From the NCBI RefSeq assembly GCF_000015865.1, contig NC_009012.1, positions 2,473,081 through 2,537,080 on the forward strand: DNA of 64,000 bases, read 5' to 3'. This document shows positions 34,819-45,734 of this stretch, in pieces. The stretch's first letter is position 1. Every line of letters begins with the position of its first letter. Origin of the DNA: Acetivibrio thermocellus ATCC 27405. GTDB lineage: Bacteria; Bacillota; Clostridia; Acetivibrionales; Acetivibrionaceae. The notes under the pieces are model-generated. The model saw only the letters and a program-made list of their open reading frames with translations, was not told the DNA's origin and ran no database searches. A program made the position numbers and the translations under genes.

Positions 34819-36865
34819 GTTGGTTTCCCGCAACAGTAAAAGAAGCAGAAAAGAAAACGGATTGTTTTTTGCATCCCTTTTGATATCCATAGTTGCATTC
34901 TACAATATTTTAGCGTTGTCGAAGCAGGATATTATGATTTTTCTCGCAAAGCTGGAAAGCGATGCGGTAAACAAGCTTCTTGCCATGATACCGTTGTTTT
35001 ACGGAATGACGTTATTTATTCTGTTCTTCCTGGTCTATTTTGCCAGCAAATTTCAATTGGAGCGGCGAAAGCATGAATTTGGTATTTATTTAATGCTGGG
35101 AATGCGCCGTTCAAAATTATTCTTTATGTTACTGGCGGAAGATTTCCGCAGCAGTATAACGGCACTTTTTATGGGATTGCCCATTGCAATTTTACTATCG
35201 GAGCTTATCAGCTTAGTAACGGCGCGCCTTGCGGGGCTTGGTATTATAGGACATCAAATTTCAATTTCTTTTCAGGCAATCTTATGGACAGCTGTTGGAT
35301 TTTACCTTATTAAATTCATTGCCTTTCTTATTCTCAGCGGTAAAATTGCAAGTCAGGAGATAGGCTCATTGCTTGTAGAAACACCGGAAGGCACAAAAAA
35401 AGACCTTCCTTCTGTTGCTTATGCCCTGGCATTTTTAGCCGGTGTTATCTTCTTGGCTGCTGCATACGGCATGGCAATCAGCGGTCTGGCCTGGGATGAA
35501 GCCGGTAAAATGGGGCTTACTCTTATCCTTGGCTTTGCAGGTACATTGTTACTGTTTTTCGGTCTTCGCTCAGTTATGGGTTTTTTGGCAAAACGCAGCG
35601 GTAACGGTCAAAAGCTGCAGGCCTTTACTTTCCGCCAGCTTCAGGAAAATGTCATTCACCGTTCCACGACATTGGCTGTCAGCTCCCTGTTGATTTTAGC
35701 GGCACTGTGTTGTTTTAGCGCAGGTGTGGCCATTGCACAGTTTTACAGTGGGTTGGAGCAGCATGTCTTAGATTATACATTCAGCAGTGATTCACAAGAT
35801 ATCGCTGTTGTCAAAGAAACTTTGGAATCCCATGGATTGGATTCATTATTCTCTGAGCTTTTTGAGATGAGAGTAGGATATATCCGGTCGGCAAAGGATA
35901 CGGATAATGCGTTTGAGATGAATTCCGTACTGGAATATTTAGCCCGGCTGCCGGGAAGCGATGACAGGGATGTTCTTCTCAATAATCTTGGATATCAGAC
36001 ATATCCCCATGTGATTTCCCTGTCAGGTTACAACCGCCTGCTGTCTGTTGCAGGAAAACTCACTATCGAGCTGGCGGAAGGCGAAGCCGCCGTTTATATG
36101 GACAATGAGTTTGTCTCGCCGGCCAAATTGGAAATGCTCAATCAAATTTTGGCACTAAATCCCGAAGTACAGATTGCCGGGGAAAATTACCGCCTCACAG
36201 GTACCGTCCAAAGTACCGACCTTGTGACAGACAGTTCCATTACATTATCCTTTGCATTGATTGTGCCGGATGCTGATTTTGAACGTTTTACCGAAAATGA
36301 TTACGATATTTATTTAAATGCTGTCTTAAATCCGGAGCAAGTTGCCGGCAAAAGTCTTTTGAACGCTATATCCGAGACCAATGAAAAACTGGATGCCGCA
36401 GGTTTATTATACGAAAGCTATTTGCAAAATATGGGACGTCAACTGTTTTATATTGCTGCTGCAAGCTATATAACAATCTATTTGGCCGTTGTTTTTCTAA
36501 TAATTGCTAATACTATCATTGGTGTTCAATTTCTTACATGGCAGCAAAAAACCAGCAGGCGGTATAAGACCCTGGTTCGGTTGGGAGCCTCGTATGAAAC
36601 ACTATGCCATTCGGCCGGAAAACAAATTAATTGGTATTTCGGCATCCCCGCAGCTGTTGCGGCAATTAGCAGTGTTTTCGGTGTTCGGGCCCTGTTTAGC
36701 GGCTTATTATCCTCAAGGGTTAAAAGTAATATTTCTGCAATGATGATAATTTCTGTAGCTATGGTGCTATTGCTTTGTGTGGTAGAATATATTTATATGG
36801 CTGTGGTTAAGAAATCCAGCAATCGTTATATCCTGACACTCATGGTACCGGAACGCGAAGAATGA
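34796..36865 (+). CDS. BceB-type ABC transporter permease
   Basis: 689 residues. FtsX-like permease with the Bce topology: one N-terminal TM pair, eight further TM segments, and a large extracellular domain of roughly 220 residues (about 325-545) between TM 7 and 8, which senses the peptide. FKRRKHEFGIYLMLGM-type sequence (QLERRKHEFGIYLMLGMRRS) is the FtsX motif. It both exports/removes the peptide from its lipid target and signals flux to the BceS kinase. Confidence 0.92.
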   Translation: MGLQMFFELVSRNSKRSRKENGLFFASLLISIVAFYNILALSKQDIMIFLAKLESDAVNKLLAMIPLFYGMTLFILFFLVYFASKFQLERRKHEFGIYLMLGMRRSKLFFMLLAEDFRSSITALFMGLPIAILLSELISLVTARLAGLGIIGHQISISFQAILWTAVGFYLIKFIAFLILSGKIASQEIGSLLVETPEGTKKDLPSVAYALAFLAGVIFLAAAYGMAISGLAWDEAGKMGLTLILGFAGTLLLFFGLRSVMGFLAKRSGNGQKLQAFTFRQLQENVIHRSTTLAVSSLLILAALCCFSAGVAIAQFYSGLEQHVLDYTFSSDSQDIAVVKETLESHGLDSLFSELFEMRVGYIRSAKDTDNAFEMNSVLEYLARLPGSDDRDVLLNNLGYQTYPHVISLSGYNRLLSVAGKLTIELAEGEAAVYMDNEFVSPAKLEMLNQILALNPEVQIAGENYRLTGTVQSTDLVTDSSITLSFALIVPDADFERFTENDYDIYLNAVLNPEQVAGKSLLNAISETNEKLDAAGLLYESYLQNMGRQLFYIAAASYITIYLAVVFLIIANTIIGVQFLTWQQKTSRRYKTLVRLGASYETLCHSAGKQINWYFGIPAAVAAISSVFGVRALFSGLLSSRVKSNISAMMIISVAMVLLLCVVEYIYMAVVKKSSNRYILTLMVPEREE

Positions 36866-36893
36866 AAAAATATCCTGATGAAAGGAGAAAAGC

Positions 36894-37595
36894 ATGAAGC
36901 ATATTGTCATTGTGGAAGACGAGGTATTTATGCGGGAAGAATTGAACGATATGCTGTGTAAAGCCGGATACAAAGTTGATATGGTTAATTCTTTCGAAAA
37001 TGTAACAGAACAATTGCTTTCCCTCTCTCCCGACCTCATTTTGCTGGACTTGAATCTTCCCTGTGTCAGTGGCTTTCAGATTTGCAGGGAGATAAAGCAA
37101 AAAAGTGCAATTCCTGTACTTGTTTTGACTTCCCGTGACCAGATGAAAGATGAACTTCATGCGCTGAAGCTGGGTGCCGATGAATACTTGACAAAACCGT
37201 GCAGAAAAGAACGCCTGCTTGCCCGGGTGGCAAATGTTCTCAAACGTTATGAAGGCCGTGCCAATCTTTTGGAGGGCGCCGATTTTCTCCTGGACCGTCA
37301 GACATACACGCTGTATATTCATAATCAGTCTGTTGTTCTTCCTAAAAATCAGGGAAAACTATTGGAAGTTTTTTTAATGCGGGGAGATGATATTGTCACA
37401 AAGGATGACTTGTGCCTGGCTATTTGGGGAACAACCGAATTTATCGATGAAAATGCCTTGCAAGTTAATTTGACCCGGTTGAAAAAAACAATGACAAGTT
37501 TAAAAATGCGGCAAAAAATAGTGTCTGTACGTGGGGTCGGGTATAAGCTAATCATGGAGGAAAATTCTTATGAAGCAAAATTGGAAGATTTTTAA
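36894..37595 (+). CDS. BceR-type response regulator
   Basis: 233 residues, OmpR family. Receiver domain with the acidic pocket VEDE, phospho-Asp in LILLDLNLP, and Lys in LTKP. A winged-helix DNA-binding domain is in the C-terminal half (LEVFLMRGDDIVTKDDLCLAIW). Expected to activate the transporter genes upstream. ATG preceded by AAAGGAGA. Confidence 0.93.
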   Translation: MKHIVIVEDEVFMREELNDMLCKAGYKVDMVNSFENVTEQLLSLSPDLILLDLNLPCVSGFQICREIKQKSAIPVLVLTSRDQMKDELHALKLGADEYLTKPCRKERLLARVANVLKRYEGRANLLEGADFLLDRQTYTLYIHNQSVVLPKNQGKLLEVFLMRGDDIVTKDDLCLAIWGTTEFIDENALQVNLTRLKKTMTSLKMRQKIVSVRGVGYKLIMEENSYEAKLEDF

Positions 37596-38595
37596 GCAAT
37601 ATGCTCCCTGGCTTTTGTTGTTGCTGTGTGTAGACGGACTTGCCGCAGTCCTGCTGTGGCTTGCGGACGTACAGGCGTTTTACGCATTAATGGGCTTCAT
37701 CATCCTTGCAACGATGCTTTTGTTTACTGTGGTATTTATAGCAGTCTGCCGTCATGAACATAAAAAGAGGCAGGCTTTTGAAAACTTTTTGAGTAGTCCG
37801 GACGAACTTAACGAAAAATCACTCCTAAAACTATGTGGCGATGCAGAGAAGGAAATTATTCTCCTGTTAGGGCAGGTACTACGGGAAAAGAATAATTCCA
37901 TCAATCAATTATTGACCCGCGTATTGGATTATGAAGAGTATGTGGAGGCCTGGGCTCACGAGACCAAAACCCCTCTTTCTCTTCTTACAATGCTTTTGGA
38001 CAACCGTAGGGAGGAACTGCCTGAAAATTTTGCGTTTAAACTGGATTATATACGAAATCGAATGCAGGAATTTATCAACCAAATGCTGTTTTATTCCAGG
38101 TTAAAAGGAACTCAAAAGGATTATCTGTTTGAATTTATAAATCTTCATACATGTATTAAGGAAGTATTGGAGGATTATATGCCGCTGCTGGAGGAAAAGC
38201 GGTTTCAGATTAAAATGCAGGTTCCTGAAATATTCGTATATTCCGACAGAAGAGGACTGACTTTTTTAATTAGCCAGGTCATCAGCAATTCCGTCAAGTA
38301 CACTGGTGCCAACATCCCGGAACTGTGCATAAAAGCCGTCAAAACCGACCGCAATTATGTTTTGTCTATCAGTGATAATGGAATTGGAGTACGCAGTTCT
38401 GACTTGCCGTATATCTTTGAAAAAGGTTTTACCGGCAATTCAGGAGACGGGAGAAAAAAAGCGACCGGTATGGGGCTGTATCTTGCAAAAGAAATTGCAA
38501 AGGACCTCAATATACTTTTGAATGTTGAATCCGAATGGGGAAAAGGTTTTACAATGAAAATTCTTTTTCCCATTGTAGACAATTCGCGCCCTTAA
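37570..38595 (+). CDS. BceS-type histidine kinase
   Basis: 341 residues. Two closely spaced N-terminal TM helices (about 12-58) with almost no extracellular loop, the intramembrane-sensing layout of Bce kinases. H-box EAWAHETKTPLSLL (His near 140), N-box QVISNSVKYTG, G boxes SDNGIGVRSSDLPYIFEKGF and GMGLYLAKEIA. It overlaps bceR by 26 bp. Its 3' end adjoins the relic of a divergent sigma-factor gene. Confidence 0.92.
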   Translation: MKQNWKIFKQYAPWLLLLLCVDGLAAVLLWLADVQAFYALMGFIILATMLLFTVVFIAVCRHEHKKRQAFENFLSSPDELNEKSLLKLCGDAEKEIILLLGQVLREKNNSINQLLTRVLDYEEYVEAWAHETKTPLSLLTMLLDNRREELPENFAFKLDYIRNRMQEFINQMLFYSRLKGTQKDYLFEFINLHTCIKEVLEDYMPLLEEKRFQIKMQVPEIFVYSDRRGLTFLISQVISNSVKYTGANIPELCIKAVKTDRNYVLSISDNGIGVRSSDLPYIFEKGFTGNSGDGRKKATGMGLYLAKEIAKDLNILLNVESEWGKGFTMKILFPIVDNSRP

Positions 38596-38715
38596 GAGAT
38601 TTATTGCAAATTCTATATCAGTCAGTTGTCGAAAAGCCAGTCTATAAACCATATTGGAGTATGCTTTTATAACATCTTCCACGCAATCACTCGAGCTCAA
38701 AGGTTTTTGTTCCAC
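38590..38715 (-). pseudogene. truncated ECF sigma factor gene
   Basis: GTG start at 38715 with GAAAGGGGG upstream. The product begins with GTG-EQKPLSSSDCVEDVIKAYSN then MVYRLAFRQLTD, the start of region 2 of an ECF sigma-70 factor. After about 38 residues the match ends at the 3' end of the bceS gene. The rest of the sigma gene is gone. Confidence 0.65.
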
Positions 38716-38872
38716 AATTTGAATCCCCCTTTCACCTTAAATACCTTTTGGAGGGATAAAAAGCTGCACTAAAATTAAAAATATATTATAACATTAAAGG
38801 TTCGTTGTAAAATTAAATGCAACAGTAAAATGAAATAAAAAATTGACAACCATAGTGAGAAATCATGTATGA

Positions 38873-39982
<1,110 letters not shown>

Positions 39983-40014
39983 GCCCTTCATCCAAGATAT
40001 TTTAAAGCTCATTT

Positions 40015-40071
40015 GAGGGTAGTCAAGGGTAAAGACTTTGTCTTATCTATCGATAACCCTTGACTACCCTC
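40015..40071. terminator. long hairpin behind the IS30 transposase
   Basis: A perfect 16-bp stem GAGGGTAGTCAAGGGT (40015-40030) with its complement at 40056-40071 and a 25-nt loop. It is not followed by a clean T-run. It could protect the IS from, or end, readthrough. The stem core GTCAAGGG recurs in the IS3-family element at 60.7 kb. Confidence 0.6.
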
Positions 40072-40219
40072 TGCACTCGCTCAAGATAGTAGTTAAGAAG
40101 GGCTAAAAGATGATGTTGTACTTTAACACCTAAAATTATGGATGATTTCCACTATAGGTGTTGCATTTAATATTGCAATTTACATTATAACATTAAACAA
40201 TAATTAAAAAATTAATTTG

Positions 40220-40248
40220 TTGTATTCTATCGTTTTATGTGTTATTAT
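40220..40248 (+). promoter_or_regulatory. promoter of the thiamine-precursor operon
   Basis: TTGTAT (40220-40225), 17 bp, TATTAT (40243-40248), about 20 bp before the riboswitch aptamer. Confidence 0.6.
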
Positions 40249-40267
40249 TAAAGACAAAATTAATATG

Positions 40268-40364
40268 TCGCATAGGGGTGCTGGTGAATGCCGGCTGAGA
40301 GCAGGGAGTTTTCCCTCAACCCTTAACCTGATCTGGGTAATGCCAGCGTAGGGAATGTGTAAAT
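40268..40364 (+). ncRNA. TPP riboswitch (THI element)
   Basis: Conserved core GGGGTGC...GGCTGAGA, then ACCCTTAACCTGATCTGGGT then AATGCCAGCGTAGGGAA, the defining THI-box segments. It binds thiamine pyrophosphate and reduces expression of the downstream uptake operon when TPP is plentiful. Confidence 0.96.
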
Positions 40365-40372
40365 TGGTATTT

Positions 40373-40397
40373 AACCGCCTATGTTGGGCGGTTTTTG
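40373..40397 (+). terminator. riboswitch-controlled terminator
   Basis: AACCGCC-TATGTT-GGGCGGTT followed by TTTGCTGTTTTT, right behind the aptamer. It is the likely expression platform: TPP binding favours this terminator. Confidence 0.8.
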
Positions 40398-40467
40398 CTG
40401 TTTTTACCGCTGCATGGATATAAAGCTACCGTAAGGATATTAAAATACCGGAAAGGAGGGTATAAAT

Positions 40468-40755
40468 ATGGCAGCCGTTAATGTATCGCTGCAGGTTATT
40501 CCATGTGTACCCGAAAATCAGATTTATCCTGTTGTGGACAAAGTTATTGACCTCATAGCCAAAAGCGGCGTTAAATATGAAGTAGGCCCGATGGAGACTA
40601 CCATGGAAGGTGATATAGATACCCTTTTGGAAATCGTCAAAAAAGCGCAGGAAATATGTATTTCGGAAGGTGCAAGCAGGGTTTTGTCCGTGGTTAAAAT
40701 CGATTATAAAAAGGAAGGCGTGACGATGGATGAAAAAATTTCGAAATATCGGTAA
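40468..40755 (+). CDS. MTH1187/YkoF-type thiamine-binding protein
   Basis: 95 residues, ferredoxin-like fold of the MTH1187/YkoF family: VSLQVIPCVPENQIYPVVDK, VGPMETTMEGDIDTLLEIV. Relatives bind thiamine or its HMP moiety. First gene after the TPP riboswitch. It overlaps the permease gene by 26 bp. Ribosome-binding site GGAAAGGAGG. Confidence 0.9.
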   Translation: MAAVNVSLQVIPCVPENQIYPVVDKVIDLIAKSGVKYEVGPMETTMEGDIDTLLEIVKKAQEICISEGASRVLSVVKIDYKKEGVTMDEKISKYR

Positions 40756-41491
40756 TCCCATTTATTCATCCATTGCCGTTGTTGTTTTTATTATTGTGTG
40801 GGAAATATTCACAAGAGCAAAAAATATAAAAGAATACATACTGCCGGCCCCATCAGCCATTCTGAATGAATTTATAACGTCCGGCGACTTGCTCCTTCAC
40901 CATTCAATGGTGACCATGACAGAAACCGTGCTGGGCTTTATACTGGGGTTGGTGCTTGCAATCCTGCTTTCTTTGCTCATGAGCAGCTTCAAGCTGTTTC
41001 GAAGCATATTCTACCCTTTTATGTTTTTGTCCCAGACCATACCCATAATTGTTGTAGCGCCGTTGATTACGGTCTGGTTTGGATTCGGCCTTGTATCAAA
41101 ACTGATTGTCTGCGTCCTTGTGGTATTTTTTCCCATAGCTCTGAATCTCACGGAAGGGTTGAGCTCCTATGACAAAGACCTTGAAGAGCTGCTTATGTGC
41201 ATGAATGCCAGCAAGCTTCAGATTTTTATGAAACTAAAGCTTCCGTCGGCGCTGGTTCATTTTTTCTCAGGCTTAAAGATTGCAGCGGCTTACGCCGTCA
41301 TGGGGGCGATTATGTCGGAATGGACCGGAGCGGAAAGCGGGCTTGGCATCTTCCTTACAAGGTCCATGAAATCTTTCAGGACCGCTGCTATGTTTGCAGA
41401 CATTGCGATTATTTCAATTTTCAGTATTTTATTGTTTGGATTGATAAAACTTATAGAAAAAAGATGCATTAAGTGGAATGTGAAAGGATGA
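40730..41491 (+). CDS. ABC permease for thiamine precursor (ThiX-like)
   Basis: 253 residues, about six TM helices, of the NitT/TauT/SsuC type. The cytoplasmic loop EELLMCMNASKLQIFMKLKL then PSALVHFFSGLKIA is the EAA motif that contacts the ATPase. By context it imports HMP (hydroxymethylpyrimidine) for thiamine synthesis or salvage. Confidence 0.9.
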   Translation: MKKFRNIGNPIYSSIAVVVFIIVWEIFTRAKNIKEYILPAPSAILNEFITSGDLLLHHSMVTMTETVLGFILGLVLAILLSLLMSSFKLFRSIFYPFMFLSQTIPIIVVAPLITVWFGFGLVSKLIVCVLVVFFPIALNLTEGLSSYDKDLEELLMCMNASKLQIFMKLKLPSALVHFFSGLKIAAAYAVMGAIMSEWTGAESGLGIFLTRSMKSFRTAAMFADIAIISIFSILLFGLIKLIEKRCIKWNVKG

Positions 41492-41497
41492 TCGTCA

Positions 41498-42526
41498 TTG
41501 AAAAGAAGAAATGTTTTAACGGCAATATTCATGGCAATTATACTTGCCTTTGCCGCTACAAGCTGCGGTATTGAGAGAACTCCGTCACCGTCTCCGAACC
41601 AGACTTCTTCCGCAGACGGAAAACAAAAAATCAGTTTCGTCCTTGACTGGGTTCCCAACACAAATCACACCGGAATCTATGTTGCAAAAGTAAAGGGATA
41701 TTTTGCCGAAGAGGGACTGGATGTTGATATAATCCAGCCCGGTGAGTCATCCGCCGACCAAATGGTGGCCACCAACACAGCGCAGTTCGGAATCAGCTAC
41801 CAGGAAGGAGTTACTTTCGCCCGTGCTTCAGGAGCGCCCTTGGTATCCCTGGCAGCGGTTATACAACACAATACCTCCGGCTTTGGCTCGCCTAAAGACA
41901 AACAAATCGTTTCCCCAAAGGATTTTGAAGGCAAAAAATACGGAGGATGGGGTTCGGAAGTTGAAGAGGCCATGGTAAGGCAAGTTGTGAAAGATGCAGG
42001 GGGAGACCCGGACAAAGTGCAAATCGTTACCATCGGCACAGCGGATTTCCTTCAGGCATGTGAAACCGGCCAAATTGATTTTGCCTGGATTTTCGAAGGC
42101 TGGGATTTCATCAATGCCGCCAACAAGGGAGTCGAACTAAACTATATTCCCTTAAGGGAACTTTCCGAAACCTTTGACTACTACACCCCGGTAATTGTTA
42201 CAAATGAGGATAACATAAAGAATAATCCCGAACTTGTGAAAAAATTCATGAGAGCCGTGGAAAAGGGCTATAAATTCGCCATGGAAAATCCCGATGAAGC
42301 GGCGGAATGCCTGCTTCAACTGGCACCGGAGCTTGACCGGAAGCTTGTGGTAAAAAGCCAGCGCTTTTTGGCCTCAAAGTATCAGGATGACGCTCCCTAT
42401 TGGGGAATGCAGAAAAAAGAAGTATGGGAAAGGTACATGAACTGGCTTTACGAAAATAAATTCATAGATGCCCCCATAGATGTGGAAAAGGCCTTTACCA
42501 ACGACTTTTTGCAAAATGGACAGTAA
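41498..42526 (+). CDS. ThiY-like HMP-binding lipoprotein (NMT1/THI5 domain)
   Basis: 342 residues. Lipoprotein signal: KRRNVLTAIFMAIILAFAAT then S-C (Cys about residue 24). The NMT1/THI5-like domain has VLDWVPNTNHTGIYVAKVKG, the start typical of pyrimidine-precursor binding proteins, and KYGGWGSEVEEAMV. It captures HMP or a formyl-aminopyrimidine derivative outside the cell for the permease. Confidence 0.92.
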   Translation: MKRRNVLTAIFMAIILAFAATSCGIERTPSPSPNQTSSADGKQKISFVLDWVPNTNHTGIYVAKVKGYFAEEGLDVDIIQPGESSADQMVATNTAQFGISYQEGVTFARASGAPLVSLAAVIQHNTSGFGSPKDKQIVSPKDFEGKKYGGWGSEVEEAMVRQVVKDAGGDPDKVQIVTIGTADFLQACETGQIDFAWIFEGWDFINAANKGVELNYIPLRELSETFDYYTPVIVTNEDNIKNNPELVKKFMRAVEKGYKFAMENPDEAAECLLQLAPELDRKLVVKSQRFLASKYQDDAPYWGMQKKEVWERYMNWLYENKFIDAPIDVEKAFTNDFLQNGQ

Positions 42527-42618
42527 GCGGTAAACAATAAATTAAACAAATTAACGTAAACTGATGTTAGTATGAATTAGCAACAAACAATAAACTTTAT
42601 ATATACAAAAGGTGGAAA

Positions 42619-43371
42619 ATGAATATCAAGATAAAGATTGAAAATTTAAGCAAAACCTTTAAAGTGAATAAAAAACCTCTGGAGGTTTTAAACAATATAA
42701 ATATTGAGGTCTATGAAAACCAGTTTGTTTCCCTGATTGGTCCCAGCGGCTGCGGCAAAAGCACAATTTTTCGTATTTTGGCCGGACTTGAAAAGGACTT
42801 TTCAGGAAACATAACGGTAAACGGAGAAAGCATAAAAGCTTCCTCCTGCCAGTTCGGTTACATGCCTCAAAAGGACGTTTTAATGCCCTGGCGCACAGTA
42901 TACAAAAACATCATTCTTCCCCTTGAAATAAACGGCAAAAAGGACAGGTCCAAAAAAACCGAAGTGGAAAACCTCATAAAGGAATTTGGTCTTGAAGGTT
43001 TCGAAAACTTCTATCCGGGGGAAATATCCGGCGGAATGAAGCAAAGAGCAGGTATTCTTCGCACTTTTTTAATGGAAAGCGACATAATGCTTCTTGACGA
43101 ACCCTTTGGTGCGCTTGATGCAATAACCCGGATAAATATGCAGGAATGGCTGCTGAAAGTCCTGGTTGAGCACAAAAAGACCGTATTGTTTATAACCCAC
43201 GACATTGAAGAGGCAATCTTTCTGTCGGACAGGGTGTATGTCCTGTCCGGCAGACCTGCCCATGTTATAAAAACTTTGGATATAGAGTTTCCCCGACCAA
43301 GGGACAGAGAAGTGCTTTCTTCTCCAAAATTTCTGGAATACAAAGATGCTCTTTTGAAAGCCCTTCTCTGA
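42619..43371 (+). CDS. ABC ATPase for thiamine precursor (ThiZ-like)
   Basis: 250 residues. Walker A GPSGCGKST, Q-loop MPQKDVLMPW, signature ISGGMKQRAGILR, Walker B IMLLDEPFGALD, switch THD. SsuB/TauB group. Fourth gene of the operon controlled by the TPP riboswitch; 92 bp separate it from the lipoprotein gene. Confidence 0.92.
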   Translation: MNIKIKIENLSKTFKVNKKPLEVLNNINIEVYENQFVSLIGPSGCGKSTIFRILAGLEKDFSGNITVNGESIKASSCQFGYMPQKDVLMPWRTVYKNIILPLEINGKKDRSKKTEVENLIKEFGLEGFENFYPGEISGGMKQRAGILRTFLMESDIMLLDEPFGALDAITRINMQEWLLKVLVEHKKTVLFITHDIEEAIFLSDRVYVLSGRPAHVIKTLDIEFPRPRDREVLSSPKFLEYKDALLKALL

Positions 43372-43451
43372 AAAGTTTTATATGAAAAGTCTTATATGAA
43401 AAGTTTTCTCTAAAAAGCTTTCAAGCATCCTTTCCCGCATTCAAAATACCG

Positions 43452-45734
43452 TCAGGGAATTCTGTAAGTAGTCTGCAATGTTCCGCTGCCGCGGTTCAGA
43501 TTCAAAGTATAGTTGTACTTTCCTTTTCCCGGCACTGTCACGGTTATCCTGTATGTTCCATAGAATCCTCTGAAGCCAAAGCTGCCCGAACCATCCGTGC
43601 TTCCATAAGCCCTGGTAGTCCACTCATTCATCAAGGACTCAAACCTTCTGCCGGCTTCATTCAACGTCCAGTTATCATTTACTATTGACGCATCTCTTCC
43701 TCTCCAGTGCACTCTTTCCCAGAAACCCCACATTACGATTCCTTCAACGGAAGGATGGCTGAAAGCCGTACGATAGAGGTTCTCCAGATTGTCCGCCCTC
43801 CTGTATTCATCCGGTGTAACCGAATCATATTCGGTAATCCATATCGGAAGGTTCAAGACAGACAGCTTGTCAAGTATTCCTTTGAGAAGATTGCGGTCCA
43901 CCGAGTCACCAAAGTGTCCGTGCACTCCTACGCCGTCCACACGAACTCCCTGGGATCTGAGCCAGTTTACCAGGGCCACACAATCATCCGCTTCTTTCAA
44001 AGTGGTTATATTGTTGTTTACAAAATACTTTGCATTCGGATCAATTTCTCTTGCCCTGTTGAACATATAAGGCCAGATGGACTCACCCAGACGGCTCTTG
44101 AAAAAGTTGCCGTGAATCATTTCGTTGTTTACATCCCAATGTTCGAATTTTCCTTTAAAATGACCTACAGCACTGTTTAAGCGGTTGTCTACCGCAAAAC
44201 GCAGGGTAAACGGATCCAAACTCCTTACCCATGCAGGCTGCCACTCTTCAGCCTCCCAGAAAATACAGTGTCCCCTCACTTTTATTCCGTTGCTCCGGCA
44301 AAATTCATACAAATAGTCAGCATCGTCATAGGTTATAATTCCCATACTGGGTTCATTTGTATACCATTTGGATTCATTTTCAAACACAGCCCAGTTAAAG
44401 TGGTCTTTTATAAACTTAGTGTAATTCGAATCGTACATTGCCCTTCTTGTAATGGCTGTACCAAATCCAAAGGCATGGTTGGTGAGAACCGCCTCCACAT
44501 AAGCATTCTCTATCGGCTTGTTGCTGGAATCCACAACTTTTATCTGTACATTTCTCTTTCGAATCTCATTTATTCTCTCATTTGCCTGGTCAATCCATTG
44601 AATGCCGGTGGAAGGTATTACTGGCGTCGGTGAGTTCCTGGGTGTCAAAGTCCCAATACCCTTTGTCGCTGTTGCCGTTTGAACGGGTGATACCGGCTTG
44701 GGCGTCGAAGATTGCCCCAGTGACGATTTTGCCGGTGTATTGAATGTCCTTCCCGGTGTTTCTGTTTTGCCCGGTGTTTCGTTCTTGGACAAAGCAGGTG
44801 TACTGTCAACCGAACCTGTCGCGGTGTTACCTTCCGTCCTGCCGGGTGTTGAGGTAGCAGGCAAAGTTTCAGTCACTTCAGGCACGGCACTTTCCGCAGG
44901 TCCGGTATTTATCGCATCCAGGTTGTCTTTATCCTCTGTTACAATATCCTCCGGAACATTCTCATTATCAATGCCGACCTTGGCAATGAGCTCCAGCAAA
45001 TCCGCATCTTTAATCTCATCAATAGTCAAATTTACATTCTGCTCTTTGGCTTTTAAATACACGGCATATCTGCCCATTGAAATATTTTCTTCTTTGGATG
45101 ATTCTCTTTCCTCCAAAGTAAGATTTAAAATCCTGGTTGTAATACCGCTGTTTTTAAGGTCTGAAACCGCCTTGTTCACATCATCAAAAAGCTGACCGAT
45201 TTTATTTTGAACGTCCTTATTCTCCGAACCTTCCCCTGCTTTTAAATCACAGGCTGTGGATATAAGGATTATATTCTCCTTCTCCCTGGAAATAAATCCA
45301 AGCTCCATGCTCTTTTGCACAATCTCATTCACAGCCTCCGCCACTGTTTTTTCTTTTAATTCAAGTCCTTCCAGCACTGTCTCGGCATCGCCGTTCAGTG
45401 CTTTGGCTTCGGCTATTTTGTTGTTGTAATTTATCCAAAGCTCAATACTTGGATTTATATCAATGCCAACATAAGCATATATATTTTTTCTTGCCGTATT
45501 TCCATTAATAAACATCAGCACAAAAGACAACACAATTACAAAGCATGCAGCAACTGCCGCAACCGGCAAATATCTGCGCAAAGAATTTTTAGGCTTGATT
45601 ATATCCGAGTCCAAAACCTTCACTTTTTTACCAACTGCCATTTCAGAGGTCCTTACCACATTCAGAAAAGCAAAGTCATCAGTCATTATAATGGCCGTCT
45701 TTTCATCCATATCAAGAACTTTTCCTACAATCAC
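43452..45734 (-). CDS. rsgI6: anti-sigma-I factor RsgI6 with extracellular GH10 domain
   Basis: 760 residues. The N-terminal RsgI cytoplasmic domain (about 1-50: VGKVLDMDEKTAIIMTDDFA) binds SigI. One TM helix lies near 55-76. Next is a periplasmic RsgI domain (about 85-260, YAYVGIDINPSIELWINYNN), a Pro/Thr/Ser linker (about 290-365) with repeats like TETPGRT, then a GH10 xylanase barrel (about 375-700) with acid/base Glu in HWDVNNEMIHG and nucleophile Glu in WITEYDS. A short beta-rich tail follows. It senses xylan-type polysaccharide outside and releases SigI6. GTG start overlaps the sigI6 stop. Confidence 0.96.
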   Translation of the reverse strand: MIVGKVLDMDEKTAIIMTDDFAFLNVVRTSEMAVGKKVKVLDSDIIKPKNSLRRYLPVAAVAACFVIVLSFVLMFINGNTARKNIYAYVGIDINPSIELWINYNNKIAEAKALNGDAETVLEGLELKEKTVAEAVNEIVQKSMELGFISREKENIILISTACDLKAGEGSENKDVQNKIGQLFDDVNKAVSDLKNSGITTRILNLTLEERESSKEENISMGRYAVYLKAKEQNVNLTIDEIKDADLLELIAKVGIDNENVPEDIVTEDKDNLDAINTGPAESAVPEVTETLPATSTPGRTEGNTATGSVDSTPALSKNETPGKTETPGRTFNTPAKSSLGQSSTPKPVSPVQTATATKGIGTLTPRNSPTPVIPSTGIQWIDQANERINEIRKRNVQIKVVDSSNKPIENAYVEAVLTNHAFGFGTAITRRAMYDSNYTKFIKDHFNWAVFENESKWYTNEPSMGIITYDDADYLYEFCRSNGIKVRGHCIFWEAEEWQPAWVRSLDPFTLRFAVDNRLNSAVGHFKGKFEHWDVNNEMIHGNFFKSRLGESIWPYMFNRAREIDPNAKYFVNNNITTLKEADDCVALVNWLRSQGVRVDGVGVHGHFGDSVDRNLLKGILDKLSVLNLPIWITEYDSVTPDEYRRADNLENLYRTAFSHPSVEGIVMWGFWERVHWRGRDASIVNDNWTLNEAGRRFESLMNEWTTRAYGSTDGSGSFGFRGFYGTYRITVTVPGKGKYNYTLNLNRGSGTLQTTYRIP

